From an uncultured Collinsella sp. (lineage in GTDB: Bacteria; Actinomycetota; Coriobacteriia; Coriobacteriales; Coriobacteriaceae), in contig UQHW01000007.1 of the NCBI GenBank assembly GCA_900540935.1, positions 1 through 64,000 of the forward strand: DNA of 64,000 bases. Reading direction: 5' to 3'. The translations under genes and the position numbers were made by a program. Positions 33,932 through 42,065 of this stretch are shown piece after piece (within the stretch, counting starts at the first letter, position 1; each line of letters begins with the position of its first letter). Below the pieces are notes generated by a model, which worked only from the letters and a program-made list of their open reading frames with translations, was not told the origin of the DNA and did no database searches.

Positions 33932-34034
33932 CCCGCCCGCCTCTCACACATATCGTTCCACGCGCAGTTTCGCAGCGAGCGAAGCGAAGCGAGAATGTTT
34001 GAGCATGGAATGATATGTGTGAGAGGCGGGCGGG
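33932..34034. repeat. Hairpin element D with 32-nt arms
   Basis: Arms at 33932-33963 and 34003-34034 (starting CCCGCCCGCCTCTCACACAT) pair at 30 of 32 positions around a ~39-base loop with the same core as element C, reversed and with a short extra GCGAAGC unit. Positioned between the terminator and the dut stop. Confidence 0.65.
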
Positions 34035-34050
34035 AGGGATACGAGCGCCC

Positions 34051-34494
34051 CTAGGCGACGCCGCTGGAGCCGAAGCCTCCGTTGCCTCGGTCGGTTTCGT
34101 CTAGTTCTTCTACTTCTATGAGGTTGACCGTGGGGACTTCTTGGATGACGAGTTGGGCTATGCGGTCGCCTTTGTTGATTTGGATGTTGTTGGAGGGATC
34201 CAAGTTGATGAGGATAACCTTGAGTTCTCCTCGGTAGTGGGCGTCGATGAGGCCCGGCGTATTGACTATAGACAGGCCCTGCTTGATGGCCAAACCGCTT
34301 CGGGGCTGGACGAAGCCGGCGTAGCCATCGGGCAGGGCGATGGCCAGCCCAGTAGAGACCAGACGGCGTTCGAAGGGCTTCAGAATGCAGTCCTCGTTGG
34401 AGCGCAAATCCAAGCCGGCATCGGTGGGATGGGCGTATTTGGGAAGCTCGACGGTGGGGTCGAGACGCTTTATGTTGACGGTAATGTTGGACAT
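34051..34494 (-). CDS. dut: dUTP diphosphatase
   Basis: Trimeric dUTPase (147 aa) that keeps uracil out of DNA and makes dUMP. Five motifs visible: AGLDLRS (I), PRSGLAIKQG (II), GLIDAHYRGELKV (III), GDRIAQLV (IV) and C-terminal GNGGFGSSG (V). AAGGTGATT before the ATG; four bases after the nrdR stop, so same operon. Confidence 0.97.
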   Translation of the reverse strand: MSNITVNIKRLDPTVELPKYAHPTDAGLDLRSNEDCILKPFERRLVSTGLAIALPDGYAGFVQPRSGLAIKQGLSIVNTPGLIDAHYRGELKVILINLDPSNNIQINKGDRIAQLVIQEVPTVNLIEVEELDETDRGNGGFGSSGVA

Positions 34495-34498
34495 GGAA

Positions 34499-34942
34499 TC
34501 ACCTTAGCTTGTCGAGCTCTTGCAGAAACTCATCGACGTCTTTGAAATCGCGGTAGACCGAGGCAAAGCGGATGTACGCCACCTTGTCGATCTTGGCCAA
34601 GCGCTTGAGTACCATGTCACCCAACTCATGGGACGTAACGGCCGTCAGCGTGCGAGAGCGCAGCTCGACCTCGATGTCATCGATAATCTCATTGAGCTTC
34701 TTAGTGTCGATATCGCGCTTGATAGTGGCGCGCATCAAGCCGACGAGCAGCTTATTGCGATCGAACCGCTGCTTGGTTCCGTCCGACTTAATGACCTCGA
34801 TTGGGTCTTCGCATCGTTCGAACGTTGTAAAGCGATAGTTACACGAGCAACATTCGCGGCGACGCTTAATGGTGTTATTTGACTCCTGCATACGGGAATC
34901 AACGACGCGGGTATGTGCCTTGCCGCATTTGGGACAGCGCAT
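34499..34942 (-). CDS. nrdR: Transcriptional repressor NrdR
   Basis: Zinc-ribbon and ATP-cone repressor of ribonucleotide reductase genes. MRCPKCGKAHTRVVDSR and CCSCNYRFTTFE give the four zinc cysteines; the ATP-cone follows (VIKSDGTKQRFDRNKL). 147 aa. AGGAGGT upstream of the ATG. The order lexA / LysM gene / nrdR matches mycobacteria; no nrd genes are in the window. Confidence 0.97.
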   Translation of the reverse strand: MRCPKCGKAHTRVVDSRMQESNNTIKRRRECCSCNYRFTTFERCEDPIEVIKSDGTKQRFDRNKLLVGLMRATIKRDIDTKKLNEIIDDIEVELRSRTLTAVTSHELGDMVLKRLAKIDKVAYIRFASVYRDFKDVDEFLQELDKLR

Positions 34943-34993
34943 GGTACCTCCTCTTAAACGATAACAAGGGTACCATGCGCAGCGCGATAATGA

Positions 34994-35443
34994 TTACGAA
35001 CGAGCAGGAACCTTAAGATGCGCACCGGCGGCGAGCGAACCATGCTCCAGATGATTGACGTTACGGATCATGTCGGAAGTCTCTTGCGTGGAAAGGCCTT
35101 CGATTGGATATTTCTCGGCAAGCGACCAAAGAGAATCACCAGACTGAACGCGAATGGTCTCATAGGTAACGTTGGAAACGGACTCGGCATACGCGGCGTG
35201 ACGAGCGCTAAAGACCGACGTAGCGAGGACAAAGAAGAGCGTAAGCGCAACGGCAACGGCGACAATCGTCGGAACCTTCAGGGCAACGCGGCCCGGCGCG
35301 GCTACAGCCTGCTGATTGCGAGCAGGCTTTACGGTCAAAGGCTGAAAGCCGGAGCGGCCACCCTGAACAACCGTAAAAGTGTATTCTGCAGACGTCTCGA
35401 GCTTAAGGGCGAGGTTTCCCTGGACCATATTCGTTGCGTTCAT
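34994..35443 (-). CDS. LysM protein, YneA/Rv2719c-like SOS division inhibitor candidate
   Basis: About 149 aa: cytoplasmic N terminus, one transmembrane segment (~54-76, VPTIVAVAVALTLFFVLA), and a C-terminal LysM domain (IRVQSGDSLWSLAEKYPI through GAHLKVP). Topology, divergent placement from lexA and the shared LexA boxes match YneA of Bacillus and Rv2719c of mycobacteria, which delay division during DNA damage. Sequence similarity itself is weak, as usual for these proteins. Start 35443 gives better SD spacing (AGGAG, six bases) than the ATG at 35446. Confidence 0.75.
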   Translation of the reverse strand: MNATNMVQGNLALKLETSAEYTFTVVQGGRSGFQPLTVKPARNQQAVAAPGRVALKVPTIVAVAVALTLFFVLATSVFSARHAAYAESVSNVTYETIRVQSGDSLWSLAEKYPIEGLSTQETSDMIRNVNHLEHGSLAAGAHLKVPARS

Positions 35444-35514
35444 CATGTTCTCCTCTCGCGTGTTTTGCTGAGAACAGTTTTATCAAGCCGCGCGGACAAA
35501 AATGTCTAGCGCGA

Positions 35515-35582
35515 GAACGAATGTTCGGTTATTATTATCTTCGAACAGTTGTTCCTGTCAAGCAAAATTCGAACATTTGTTT
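35515..35582. promoter_or_regulatory. Three LexA boxes between lexA and the LysM gene
   Basis: GAACGAATGTTC (35515-35526) and GAACAGTTGTTC (35543-35554) are perfect GAAC-N4-GTTC sites. GAACATTTGTTT (35571-35582) has one mismatch. Their centres are exactly 28 bp apart. They cover the divergent promoter region, so LexA should repress both genes until DNA damage. Confidence 0.9.
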
Positions 35583-35606
35583 GACATGGGTAGAGAGGAT
35601 GCCCTG

Positions 35607-36251
35607 ATGGCTCGCAAAATTACCAAGCGTCAGCAGCAAATTTACGACTTCATCAAGGAATATCAGCAGGAGAAGGGTTATCCGCCCAGCGTGCGCGAGA
35701 TGGCTTCTGCCGTGGGCCTTTCCTCCCCCAGCACCGTGCACGCCCATCTATCTGCCCTGGAGGCGCGCGGGCTACTCAAGCGCGATGCCACCAAACCGCG
35801 CGCCCTGGAACTCTTTAACGAGGACGGTTCCTCTGTCTCAATTTCTAAATCTGACGAGCCCACCGCACCTCGCGGAACGGTCTCGCTACCGCTCGTTGGT
35901 CGCGTCGCGGCTGGGATTCCCATTCTGGCCGAGCAGAATATCGAAGACACTTTTACTATCCCGACCGAAATCGCCACCGATCAGGGTTCCTTTATCCTTG
36001 AGGTGCATGGGAGCTCAATGATCAATGTCGGCATCTTCAATGGCGATTACATCATCGTCCGTGAACAAAAGAGTGCCATGAACGGCGAAATTGTCGTGGC
36101 CATGATTGATGGTTCAGCGACCGTCAAGACGTTCTACAAGGAGCAGGGACGCGTACGCCTGCAGCCCGAGAATGACACCATGGAGCCTATCTATGCAACG
36201 AATCCCGTTATCTTGGGCAAAGTCGTCGGCTTGATGCGCCGGTTCTCGTAA
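35607..36251 (+). CDS. lexA: SOS repressor LexA
   Basis: Winged-helix repressor with self-cleaving S24 protease domain, 214 aa. N-terminal DNA-binding domain: TKRQQQIYDFIKEYQ, YPPSVREMASAVGLSS. Cleavage site Ala-Gly in RVAAGIP (~100), catalytic Ser in HGSSMINVGI (~136) and Lys in ATVKTFYKE (~173). The start at 35607 (MARKITKR) has GAGGA eight bases upstream; the upstream frame includes a LexA box and is unlikely to be coding. The stop overlaps the next ATG (TAATG). Confidence 0.96.
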   Translation: MARKITKRQQQIYDFIKEYQQEKGYPPSVREMASAVGLSSPSTVHAHLSALEARGLLKRDATKPRALELFNEDGSSVSISKSDEPTAPRGTVSLPLVGRVAAGIPILAEQNIEDTFTIPTEIATDQGSFILEVHGSSMINVGIFNGDYIIVREQKSAMNGEIVVAMIDGSATVKTFYKEQGRVRLQPENDTMEPIYATNPVILGKVVGLMRRFS

Positions 36252-36955
36252 TGCAAAAACGCATCACCATCTTTGATACCGTCCGCGGGTTTACGATGAT
36301 TTAAATGGCAGGTTTTCACGCTTGCTACGATCTCGCCTACCTGTACGACTGGGATATGCCCTGGTTTACCCAGACTGTCTTTCAAGACATCTGGCGCGCC
36401 AGCATCAGCTGGGTATTTTTATTTATCGCGGGTTGGATGTGCACCCTTTCGCGCAACAATATCAAACGTGCCGCCAAATACGCCTTAGCAGCACTCGTCG
36501 TCTGGTTGGCAACAACACTTGTCTCAGTAGACGATTCGGTTAATTTTGGCATCATCTACTGCATGGCCGCATGTACCGGCATCGTGGCGTTGACCGATCC
36601 CGTCCTTAAGAAGATATCGGCGAGATGGGGCATGTCCCTATGCCTTGTGTTGTTCGCCCTCACCTGGAGTATCCCCAAAACGATCTATCCTGTCCCCTAC
36701 CTGGCGTGGCTGGGATTTCCGAGCACTGGGTTTGTTTCAGGTGATTACTACCCCATCATCCCGTTTTTCTTTATGTATCTTGCAGGATACTTCGCCGCAC
36801 ACATAGCGCAGGGAATCGATAAGACCGTCCCAAGCTGGGCCTACGCCAATCCCATCCCGGCGCTCGCCAGCCTTGGACGTCACGCACTCCCCTTTTATCT
36901 ACTGCATCAGCCCACTATTCTGGGCTTTTTGGAGCTCGTCTACTCGGTGCGATAA
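36251..36955 (+). pseudogene. HGSNAT/DUF1624-type membrane acyltransferase interrupted by an in-frame stop
   Basis: An ATG overlapping the lexA stop opens MQKRITIFDTVRGFTMI, the standard N terminus of the DUF1624 family (usually DALRGFAMILM). Codon 18 is TAA (36302-36304), and the same frame continues with MAGFHACYDLAYLYDWD and about six membrane segments to 36955. A single T-to-A change of a Leu TTA codon would explain it. An internal restart at ATG 36305 (216 aa) lacks an SD and would lose the first helix. The 3' end overlaps convergent hflX by 16 bases. Either a recent pseudogene or a sequencing error. Confidence 0.75.
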
Positions 36956-38229
36956 CGCTTGAGCCGCGGCGCGATGCGAGCCGGCAGCTTCGCAACAATA
37001 CGAACGCCGCCCTCAAGATATTCCTCGTGCAAAAGGGTTCCCTGTTCATGCACCAGCGTGATGAGGGCGCCCTCGCGATACGGGATATCAGCGGAGAGCA
37101 ACACATCGGTGGCAGCCGCCTCACGAGCAATACGGTCGACGAGATCGTCGAGTCCCTCGCCCGTCTGGGCCGAGAACAGCACGGCCTCGGGATAGCGACG
37201 ACGGAAACTCAATCGATCAACGCTATCGAGAAGATCGATTTTATTGAACACCGTAAGCGTCAAACGCTCGCCGGCACCGATCTCGTCAAGAACGCGATCG
37301 ACTGCCTCGAGCTGGCGCTCGTAGTCCTCGTCAGAGGCATCCACAACTTTAAGGATCAGATCGGCACCAAGAACCTCAGACAGCGTGGACTTAAAGGCAT
37401 CAACGAGACCATGCGGTAGCTTTTGAATAAAGCCAACGGTATCGGTAATCGTCATGCCGCGACCGCCGGGCAGGCGATACGAACGCGTCGTCGGGTCGAG
37501 CGTAGCAAACAGCTTGTCCTGCGAAAGTACCGTAGAGCCGGTCAGGCGATTAAGCAACGTCGATTTACCGGCATTGGTATAACCGGCTAACGCGACTCGA
37601 AACGCCGGTGACTCAATGCGGCTCTTGGACTGGACATCGCGACGCTGTTCAACCTGCTTGAGCTCACGACGAAGCGCAGCGATCTTATTACGAATGAGGC
37701 GACGGTCGACCTCGAGCTGACTTTCGCCCTGACCAAAGCGTGAACCGATGCCGCCGCGCGTCTGCTCCTTGGCAAGATGGCTCCACATACCGCGCAGACG
37801 AGGCAACAGATATTGAAGCTGCGCCAGCTGTACCTGTAGGCGTCCCTCACGCGTCTGAGCATGCAGGCCAAAGATATCCAGGATCAGTGCTGTACGATCG
37901 ATAATCTTTACCGGCTCGCCCACGGCTTTCTCCAAATAGGATTGCTGCGAGGGCGATAAATCGTCGTCGAAGATAACAACATCGACATCCATACGATGCA
38001 CGAGCCCGCAAAGCTCCTCAACCTTACCGGAACCGATAAACGATTTTGGATACGGCTTAACCAGACGCTGTGACAAACGCGCCACGCACTGGGCGCCAGC
38101 CGTATGGGCCAGGCGCTCAAGCTCGTCAAGCGAACGATCGAGCGGCCATGCATTGTCGCGCCACTCAACACCAACTAAAATGGCACGCTCGGGCTCGGGT
38201 GCCGTGGGAACAAGGGGGAAACGGGCCAT
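36940..38229 (-). CDS. hflX: GTPase HflX
   Basis: Ribosome-associated GTPase that splits stalled ribosomes after stress. N-terminal HflX domain with FIGSGKVEEL and VIFDDDLSPSQ (~80), the GGIGSRFGQGESQLE linker (~158), then a G domain: GYTNAGKST (~205), DTVGFI and NKID. 429 aa. The start overlaps the miaA stop by one base, so miaB-miaA-hflX is one operon, as in many bacteria. Confidence 0.96.
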   Translation of the reverse strand: MARFPLVPTAPEPERAILVGVEWRDNAWPLDRSLDELERLAHTAGAQCVARLSQRLVKPYPKSFIGSGKVEELCGLVHRMDVDVVIFDDDLSPSQQSYLEKAVGEPVKIIDRTALILDIFGLHAQTREGRLQVQLAQLQYLLPRLRGMWSHLAKEQTRGGIGSRFGQGESQLEVDRRLIRNKIAALRRELKQVEQRRDVQSKSRIESPAFRVALAGYTNAGKSTLLNRLTGSTVLSQDKLFATLDPTTRSYRLPGGRGMTITDTVGFIQKLPHGLVDAFKSTLSEVLGADLILKVVDASDEDYERQLEAVDRVLDEIGAGERLTLTVFNKIDLLDSVDRLSFRRRYPEAVLFSAQTGEGLDDLVDRIAREAAATDVLLSADIPYREGALITLVHEQGTLLHEEYLEGGVRIVAKLPARIAPRLKRYRTE

Positions 38230-39167
38230 TAGGCAGCCTCAATACGATGCAGGATGTCCTCAACGACCTCATCGATCGTAAACTCGTCCATATCAAACCA
38301 CACGATACGGTCATCGCGCTTAAACCACGAAAGCTGACGTTTGGCATAGCGACGCGAACGCATCTTGATGAGTTCGCGAGCCTCATCCATAGAAATCACG
38401 CCATTGAAAGCATCAATGATCTCTTTATAGCCAATTGCCTGCATCGAAGTCAGGGCATCTCCCAGCCCCTGGTCCATAAGACCGCGAACCTCATCAACAA
38501 GACCCTGTTCAAACATCAGATCGACACGCAGGTTAATGCGCTCGTAGAGCACCTCGCGATTACGCGTCAGACCAAACCATAGAGCATGATAATGCTCGCG
38601 CGGAACACTAAACTGACTTTTTTGCTGTGCATAGGAGATACCATCATCATGCATCTCGAGCGCACGAATCACACGGCGCACGTTATGGGGATGAATAACA
38701 GCAGCCGATTCTGGGTCGCGCTCGGCAAGCAGGGCATGCAGTTCTTCCTCGCCAATACGCTCGGCAAGCTCCTGATAGCCCACACGGCGATCGTCCTCAA
38801 GTTCACCCGAGGGAAAGTCCATCTCATCGAGGGCGGCCTTGAGATATAGCCCCGTACCTCCGCAAAAAACCGGCAGACAACCCGAACCAATGAGACGTTC
38901 AACATGCGCGCGAGCGTCAGCCTGATAAAGCGCAGCAGAATATGCCACACCCGGCTCTACAATGTCGACGAGACGCAGCGGCGCCGTACACTCATCGGGC
39001 GTCATCTTTGCGGTACCGATGTCCATGCCACGATAGATTTGCATCGCATCGCACGACAGCACTTCGGACGAAAGACGAGCGGCCAAACGGTCGGCAACAT
39101 CACTCTTACCAACCGCCGTCGGACCGACGATCGCAACGGCGGAAAGACCTGCCCCGGAAGAAACCAT
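38229..39167 (-). CDS. miaA: tRNA dimethylallyltransferase
   Basis: Adds the dimethylallyl group to A37 of tRNAs reading UNN codons; product then thiomethylated by MiaB. P-loop GPTAVGKSDVA (~13-23), SCDAMQIYRGMDIGTAK (~38-54), FCGGTGLYLKA and the RYAKRQLSWFKRD segment (~285). 312 aa. One-base overlaps at both ends with miaB and hflX. Confidence 0.97.
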   Translation of the reverse strand: MVSSGAGLSAVAIVGPTAVGKSDVADRLAARLSSEVLSCDAMQIYRGMDIGTAKMTPDECTAPLRLVDIVEPGVAYSAALYQADARAHVERLIGSGCLPVFCGGTGLYLKAALDEMDFPSGELEDDRRVGYQELAERIGEEELHALLAERDPESAAVIHPHNVRRVIRALEMHDDGISYAQQKSQFSVPREHYHALWFGLTRNREVLYERINLRVDLMFEQGLVDEVRGLMDQGLGDALTSMQAIGYKEIIDAFNGVISMDEARELIKMRSRRYAKRQLSWFKRDDRIVWFDMDEFTIDEVVEDILHRIEAA

Positions 39168-40537
39168 TAGCGCGGCTCGCCCACAACGGAGCCGGACAAA
39201 TACCAGGTCTTGGCAACGTCAACGTCAACATCAACGATCTTGCCAACAAGCTGATCGATGCTGTAACCCTCGGGGATAGGCGCATGCACGGTCTGATTCT
39301 TGGGACTCTTGCCCAGCAGGACCGCGTCGTTCTTTTTACTCGTTCCCTCAATGAGCGCCGGAACCACAGTATGAAGTTCACCCTGGTTATACTCATGTGC
39401 CGTGGTCTCGATAACCTTAACCAGGCGGTTGAAACGCCCGAGAATAACCTCATGCGGCGTAGGATCGTCAATCTCTGCGGCCGGGGTACCGGCGCGCTTG
39501 GAATAGATGAAGGTATAGGCCTGGGCATAGCGGACCGTCTCGGCAAGTGAAAGCGTCTGCTCAAAGTCTTCTTCAGTCTCGCCCGGGAAGCCAACGATAA
39601 TGTCAGTCGAGAGCGCGATATCGGGCATGCGGTTGCGAATGCGATCGACCAGGCCCAGATAGTCCTCGCGTGTATAACGGCGATTCATCTCTTTGAGGAT
39701 CCGCGTCGAACCTGACTGGACGGCCAGGTGCAGCTGCGGCATAACAGCAGGCGTCTCGGCCATGGCGTCGATGGTCTCGGGCAGCAGATCCTTGGGATGC
39801 GAAGACGTAAAGAAGATGCGCTCCACACCCGTATCGCCCACGGCACGCAGCAAATCGGCAAAACGCGGCTTGCCAAACAGATCGCGACCATATGAGTTAA
39901 CGTTTTGGCCCAGCAGCGTAATCTCACGCACGCCCTGGCGCACCAAACCGGTCACCTCGTCGACAATCTCCTCGAAGGAGCGGCTCTTTTCGCGACCGCG
40001 CACGTACGGAACGATGCAATAGGTACAGAAATTATTGCAGCCCGTCATGATGGGCACCCAAGCGTGATACTGGGTCTCGCGATGCCACGGCATGCTCATG
40101 GCATCCGTATCCTCATGCTCATTGGTGCGGATATGATGCTTGCCATCAAGGAACGCCTCGGCAATGAGCTCTGCCACATGTGCGATGGAATGCGTACCAA
40201 AGATGACATTGACGTTATCGACGTTGGTGAGCAGGCCCTCGCCATCGCGCTGCGCGATGCAACCACCAACGGCAACCACACGCTTGCCCGAAGGCGAAGG
40301 CGGCAGGCTTTTACAGGAATTGCACTGGCCGTACAGGCGAGTATCGGCGGCCTCACGCACACAGCATGTCATGAAGACAACGATATCGGCATGCTCGGGA
40401 TCGAGCGCCATGAGACAGCCATACGAATCAAGCAGACCGCTCACGCGCTCGGAATCGTGCTGATTCATCTGGCAGCCAAAGGTGCGGATAAAGTAGGTTT
40501 TACCGGCAAGAATATCGCGTACGGAACGCTGGTCCAT
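39167..40537 (-). CDS. miaB: tRNA-2-methylthio-N6-dimethylallyladenosine synthase
   Basis: Radical SAM methylthiotransferase acting on i6A37 tRNA. N-terminal UPF0004 domain (TFGCQMNQHDSERV, VFMTCCVREAAD), radical-SAM cluster GCNNFCTYC with YCIVPYVRG, and C-terminal TRAM domain. About 456 aa from ATG 40537; the ATG at 40543 is possible but closer than ideal to the AGGA. Ends one base into miaA, whose product it uses. Confidence 0.96.
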   Translation of the reverse strand: MDQRSVRDILAGKTYFIRTFGCQMNQHDSERVSGLLDSYGCLMALDPEHADIVVFMTCCVREAADTRLYGQCNSCKSLPPSPSGKRVVAVGGCIAQRDGEGLLTNVDNVNVIFGTHSIAHVAELIAEAFLDGKHHIRTNEHEDTDAMSMPWHRETQYHAWVPIMTGCNNFCTYCIVPYVRGREKSRSFEEIVDEVTGLVRQGVREITLLGQNVNSYGRDLFGKPRFADLLRAVGDTGVERIFFTSSHPKDLLPETIDAMAETPAVMPQLHLAVQSGSTRILKEMNRRYTREDYLGLVDRIRNRMPDIALSTDIIVGFPGETEEDFEQTLSLAETVRYAQAYTFIYSKRAGTPAAEIDDPTPHEVILGRFNRLVKVIETTAHEYNQGELHTVVPALIEGTSKKNDAVLLGKSPKNQTVHAPIPEGYSIDQLVGKIVDVDVDVAKTWYLSGSVVGEPR

Positions 40538-40586
40538 GTGCATAAGTCCTAACGATGGAAGGGAGGCGAATCGAGGCAAGCAGAAG

Positions 40587-40904
40587 CTATGCCACAGGCT
40601 TAACATCATCCATGACGACGTTATCCATAGCAGCCCGATTGATCTGGTGAACGTAGATAGAAAGGCGGATAGCCGTGCGCGACTCCCCGTTAATGAGGAT
40701 GTCGGAGAACACGGGCGCACAGGAAATATCAAAACCGGTTGGAATCAAAAAACCGCGCGCGATAGCAACGGCCTTAATGGCCTGGTTGACAGCACCGGCA
40801 CCGACACACTGGATGTTGACGGGCACACCATCCTTGACCATGCCGGCGATGGCGCCGGCAACGGACGCGGGCGATGATTTGCTTGATACCTTCAGGCAAT
40901 CCAT
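40587..40904 (-). CDS. spoVS: Stage V sporulation protein S family (Alba-like)
   Basis: A 105-aa protein beginning MDCLKVSSKSSPASVAGAIA, the SpoVS signature, with AVNQAIKAVAIARGFL. AGGAG precedes ATG 40904. In Bacillus, SpoVS affects sporulation and septation; its structure suggests nucleic-acid binding. No other sporulation gene is visible here and the presumed host does not sporulate. It sits between miaB and rny, as in Bacillus, pointing to a general role, perhaps RNA-linked. The C terminus is ~18 residues longer than usual. Confidence 0.92.
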   Translation of the reverse strand: MDCLKVSSKSSPASVAGAIAGMVKDGVPVNIQCVGAGAVNQAIKAVAIARGFLIPTGFDISCAPVFSDILINGESRTAIRLSIYVHQINRAAMDNVVMDDVKPVA

Positions 40905-40978
40905 GAAGAAACTCCTGCGTTTAAAAGTACGTTTTAACTGCAATAACTGTATCGTACCGAGTGGACTCGGTAAAGGCA

Positions 40979-42064
40979 CTATTCCTCTTTGGCAAGATCG
41001 AATGTCACGGTGATTCGATCACGCGAAACGCGAATCTTTGGGTCGCCGCAAAGGTTGAGATAGTACCGGGCGGCAAGGTCATTAAAGTCGCGCTCCACAG
41101 CACGCGAAAACTGTGCCATGTCATCCTTGGCAATACGTAGCCCACGACGATCCTTCGCGAGATCGACAGGAGCCGGCGCATGCGAGGATGAGTCACGCTC
41201 GCGCAGCAGACGCGCAGTCACACCGCGAACGGGCTTAATCTGCCCTGCCAAAATGCGATGGGCCGTGCGCTCGGACATTTCAAGACCCAAACCCGAACAA
41301 ATACGGATAAAGTCCTCGGCATCAGAGGCAAGGCCTAGACGATCAACAACCGGAAGCTCGCTCTCGTCATCAATGAACAGGAGACGCGACGTATCGAGCC
41401 GACTTGACGCCTGAGCATAAAGGGTCGCGGCAATCTCAGACGGAGAACCAAGATAGACATCGCAACCACGCAACTCCTCGAGCGCAAACTCACAAGCAGC
41501 GCGAATAATATTATGCGGGCCCCGAGCACAGACATAACGTCCGTCCTCATCCTTGACGGCCTGGGGCCAGCTGGACTGATCGGCACGCTCACTGAGGCGG
41601 TCGGCCGCAACGCTCACCTTAAAGGCTGAACCAAGATCGACACCGGACGTGACCACACGGGCCTCGTCGGTGTTCTGCTTGATCGAAAACAATGCCATGC
41701 CACGACCGTGAACGCCCCAACGGTCCATCTTCATGCTCTCGAGCTTGGAGGTAACACGGGCATCGAAGATTCGCTCTTGCATATCTTGCGGAACGCCCGA
41801 ACCGTTATCCAGAAAGACAAGCGTGCGGACGCCATCTTCCTTGGTCGTAGCGAGATAGACTTTGTCGGCGCCAGCATCGCGAGCATTACGGAGCATTTCA
41901 ATGACGATATCCTCGACATGCTGAATGTCGTGCTTTGCCTGGCGCCTCTCGGCCTCCGAAACGCGGAGGCGGACATAACCCTCGCCAAGGTTCTCCTCGA
42001 CGCGAAGGTTGCCCTCCCCCGACATCGACGCGATAAATGAGATGAGCTCGTTCGCGTCGCTCAT
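40979..42064 (-). CDS. GHKL/HATPase-domain ATP-binding protein next to RNase Y
   Basis: A 361-aa soluble protein with a Hsp90/MutL/histidine-kinase-type ATPase fold: N-box EMLRNARDAGAD (~56-67), G1 box DNGSGV (~86) and GVHGRGMALFSI (~117). There is no H-box, receiver or membrane segment, so it is not an ordinary sensor kinase. The C-terminal ~200 residues are not recognised. It follows rny after one base, so it is cotranscribed and translationally coupled. Function unknown; a role with RNase Y is inferred from this position only. Confidence 0.8.
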   Translation of the reverse strand: MSDANELISFIASMSGEGNLRVEENLGEGYVRLRVSEAERRQAKHDIQHVEDIVIEMLRNARDAGADKVYLATTKEDGVRTLVFLDNGSGVPQDMQERIFDARVTSKLESMKMDRWGVHGRGMALFSIKQNTDEARVVTSGVDLGSAFKVSVAADRLSERADQSSWPQAVKDEDGRYVCARGPHNIIRAACEFALEELRGCDVYLGSPSEIAATLYAQASSRLDTSRLLFIDDESELPVVDRLGLASDAEDFIRICSGLGLEMSERTAHRILAGQIKPVRGVTARLLRERDSSSHAPAPVDLAKDRRGLRIAKDDMAQFSRAVERDFNDLAARYYLNLCGDPKIRVSRDRITVTFDLAKEE

Positions 42065-42065
42065 G

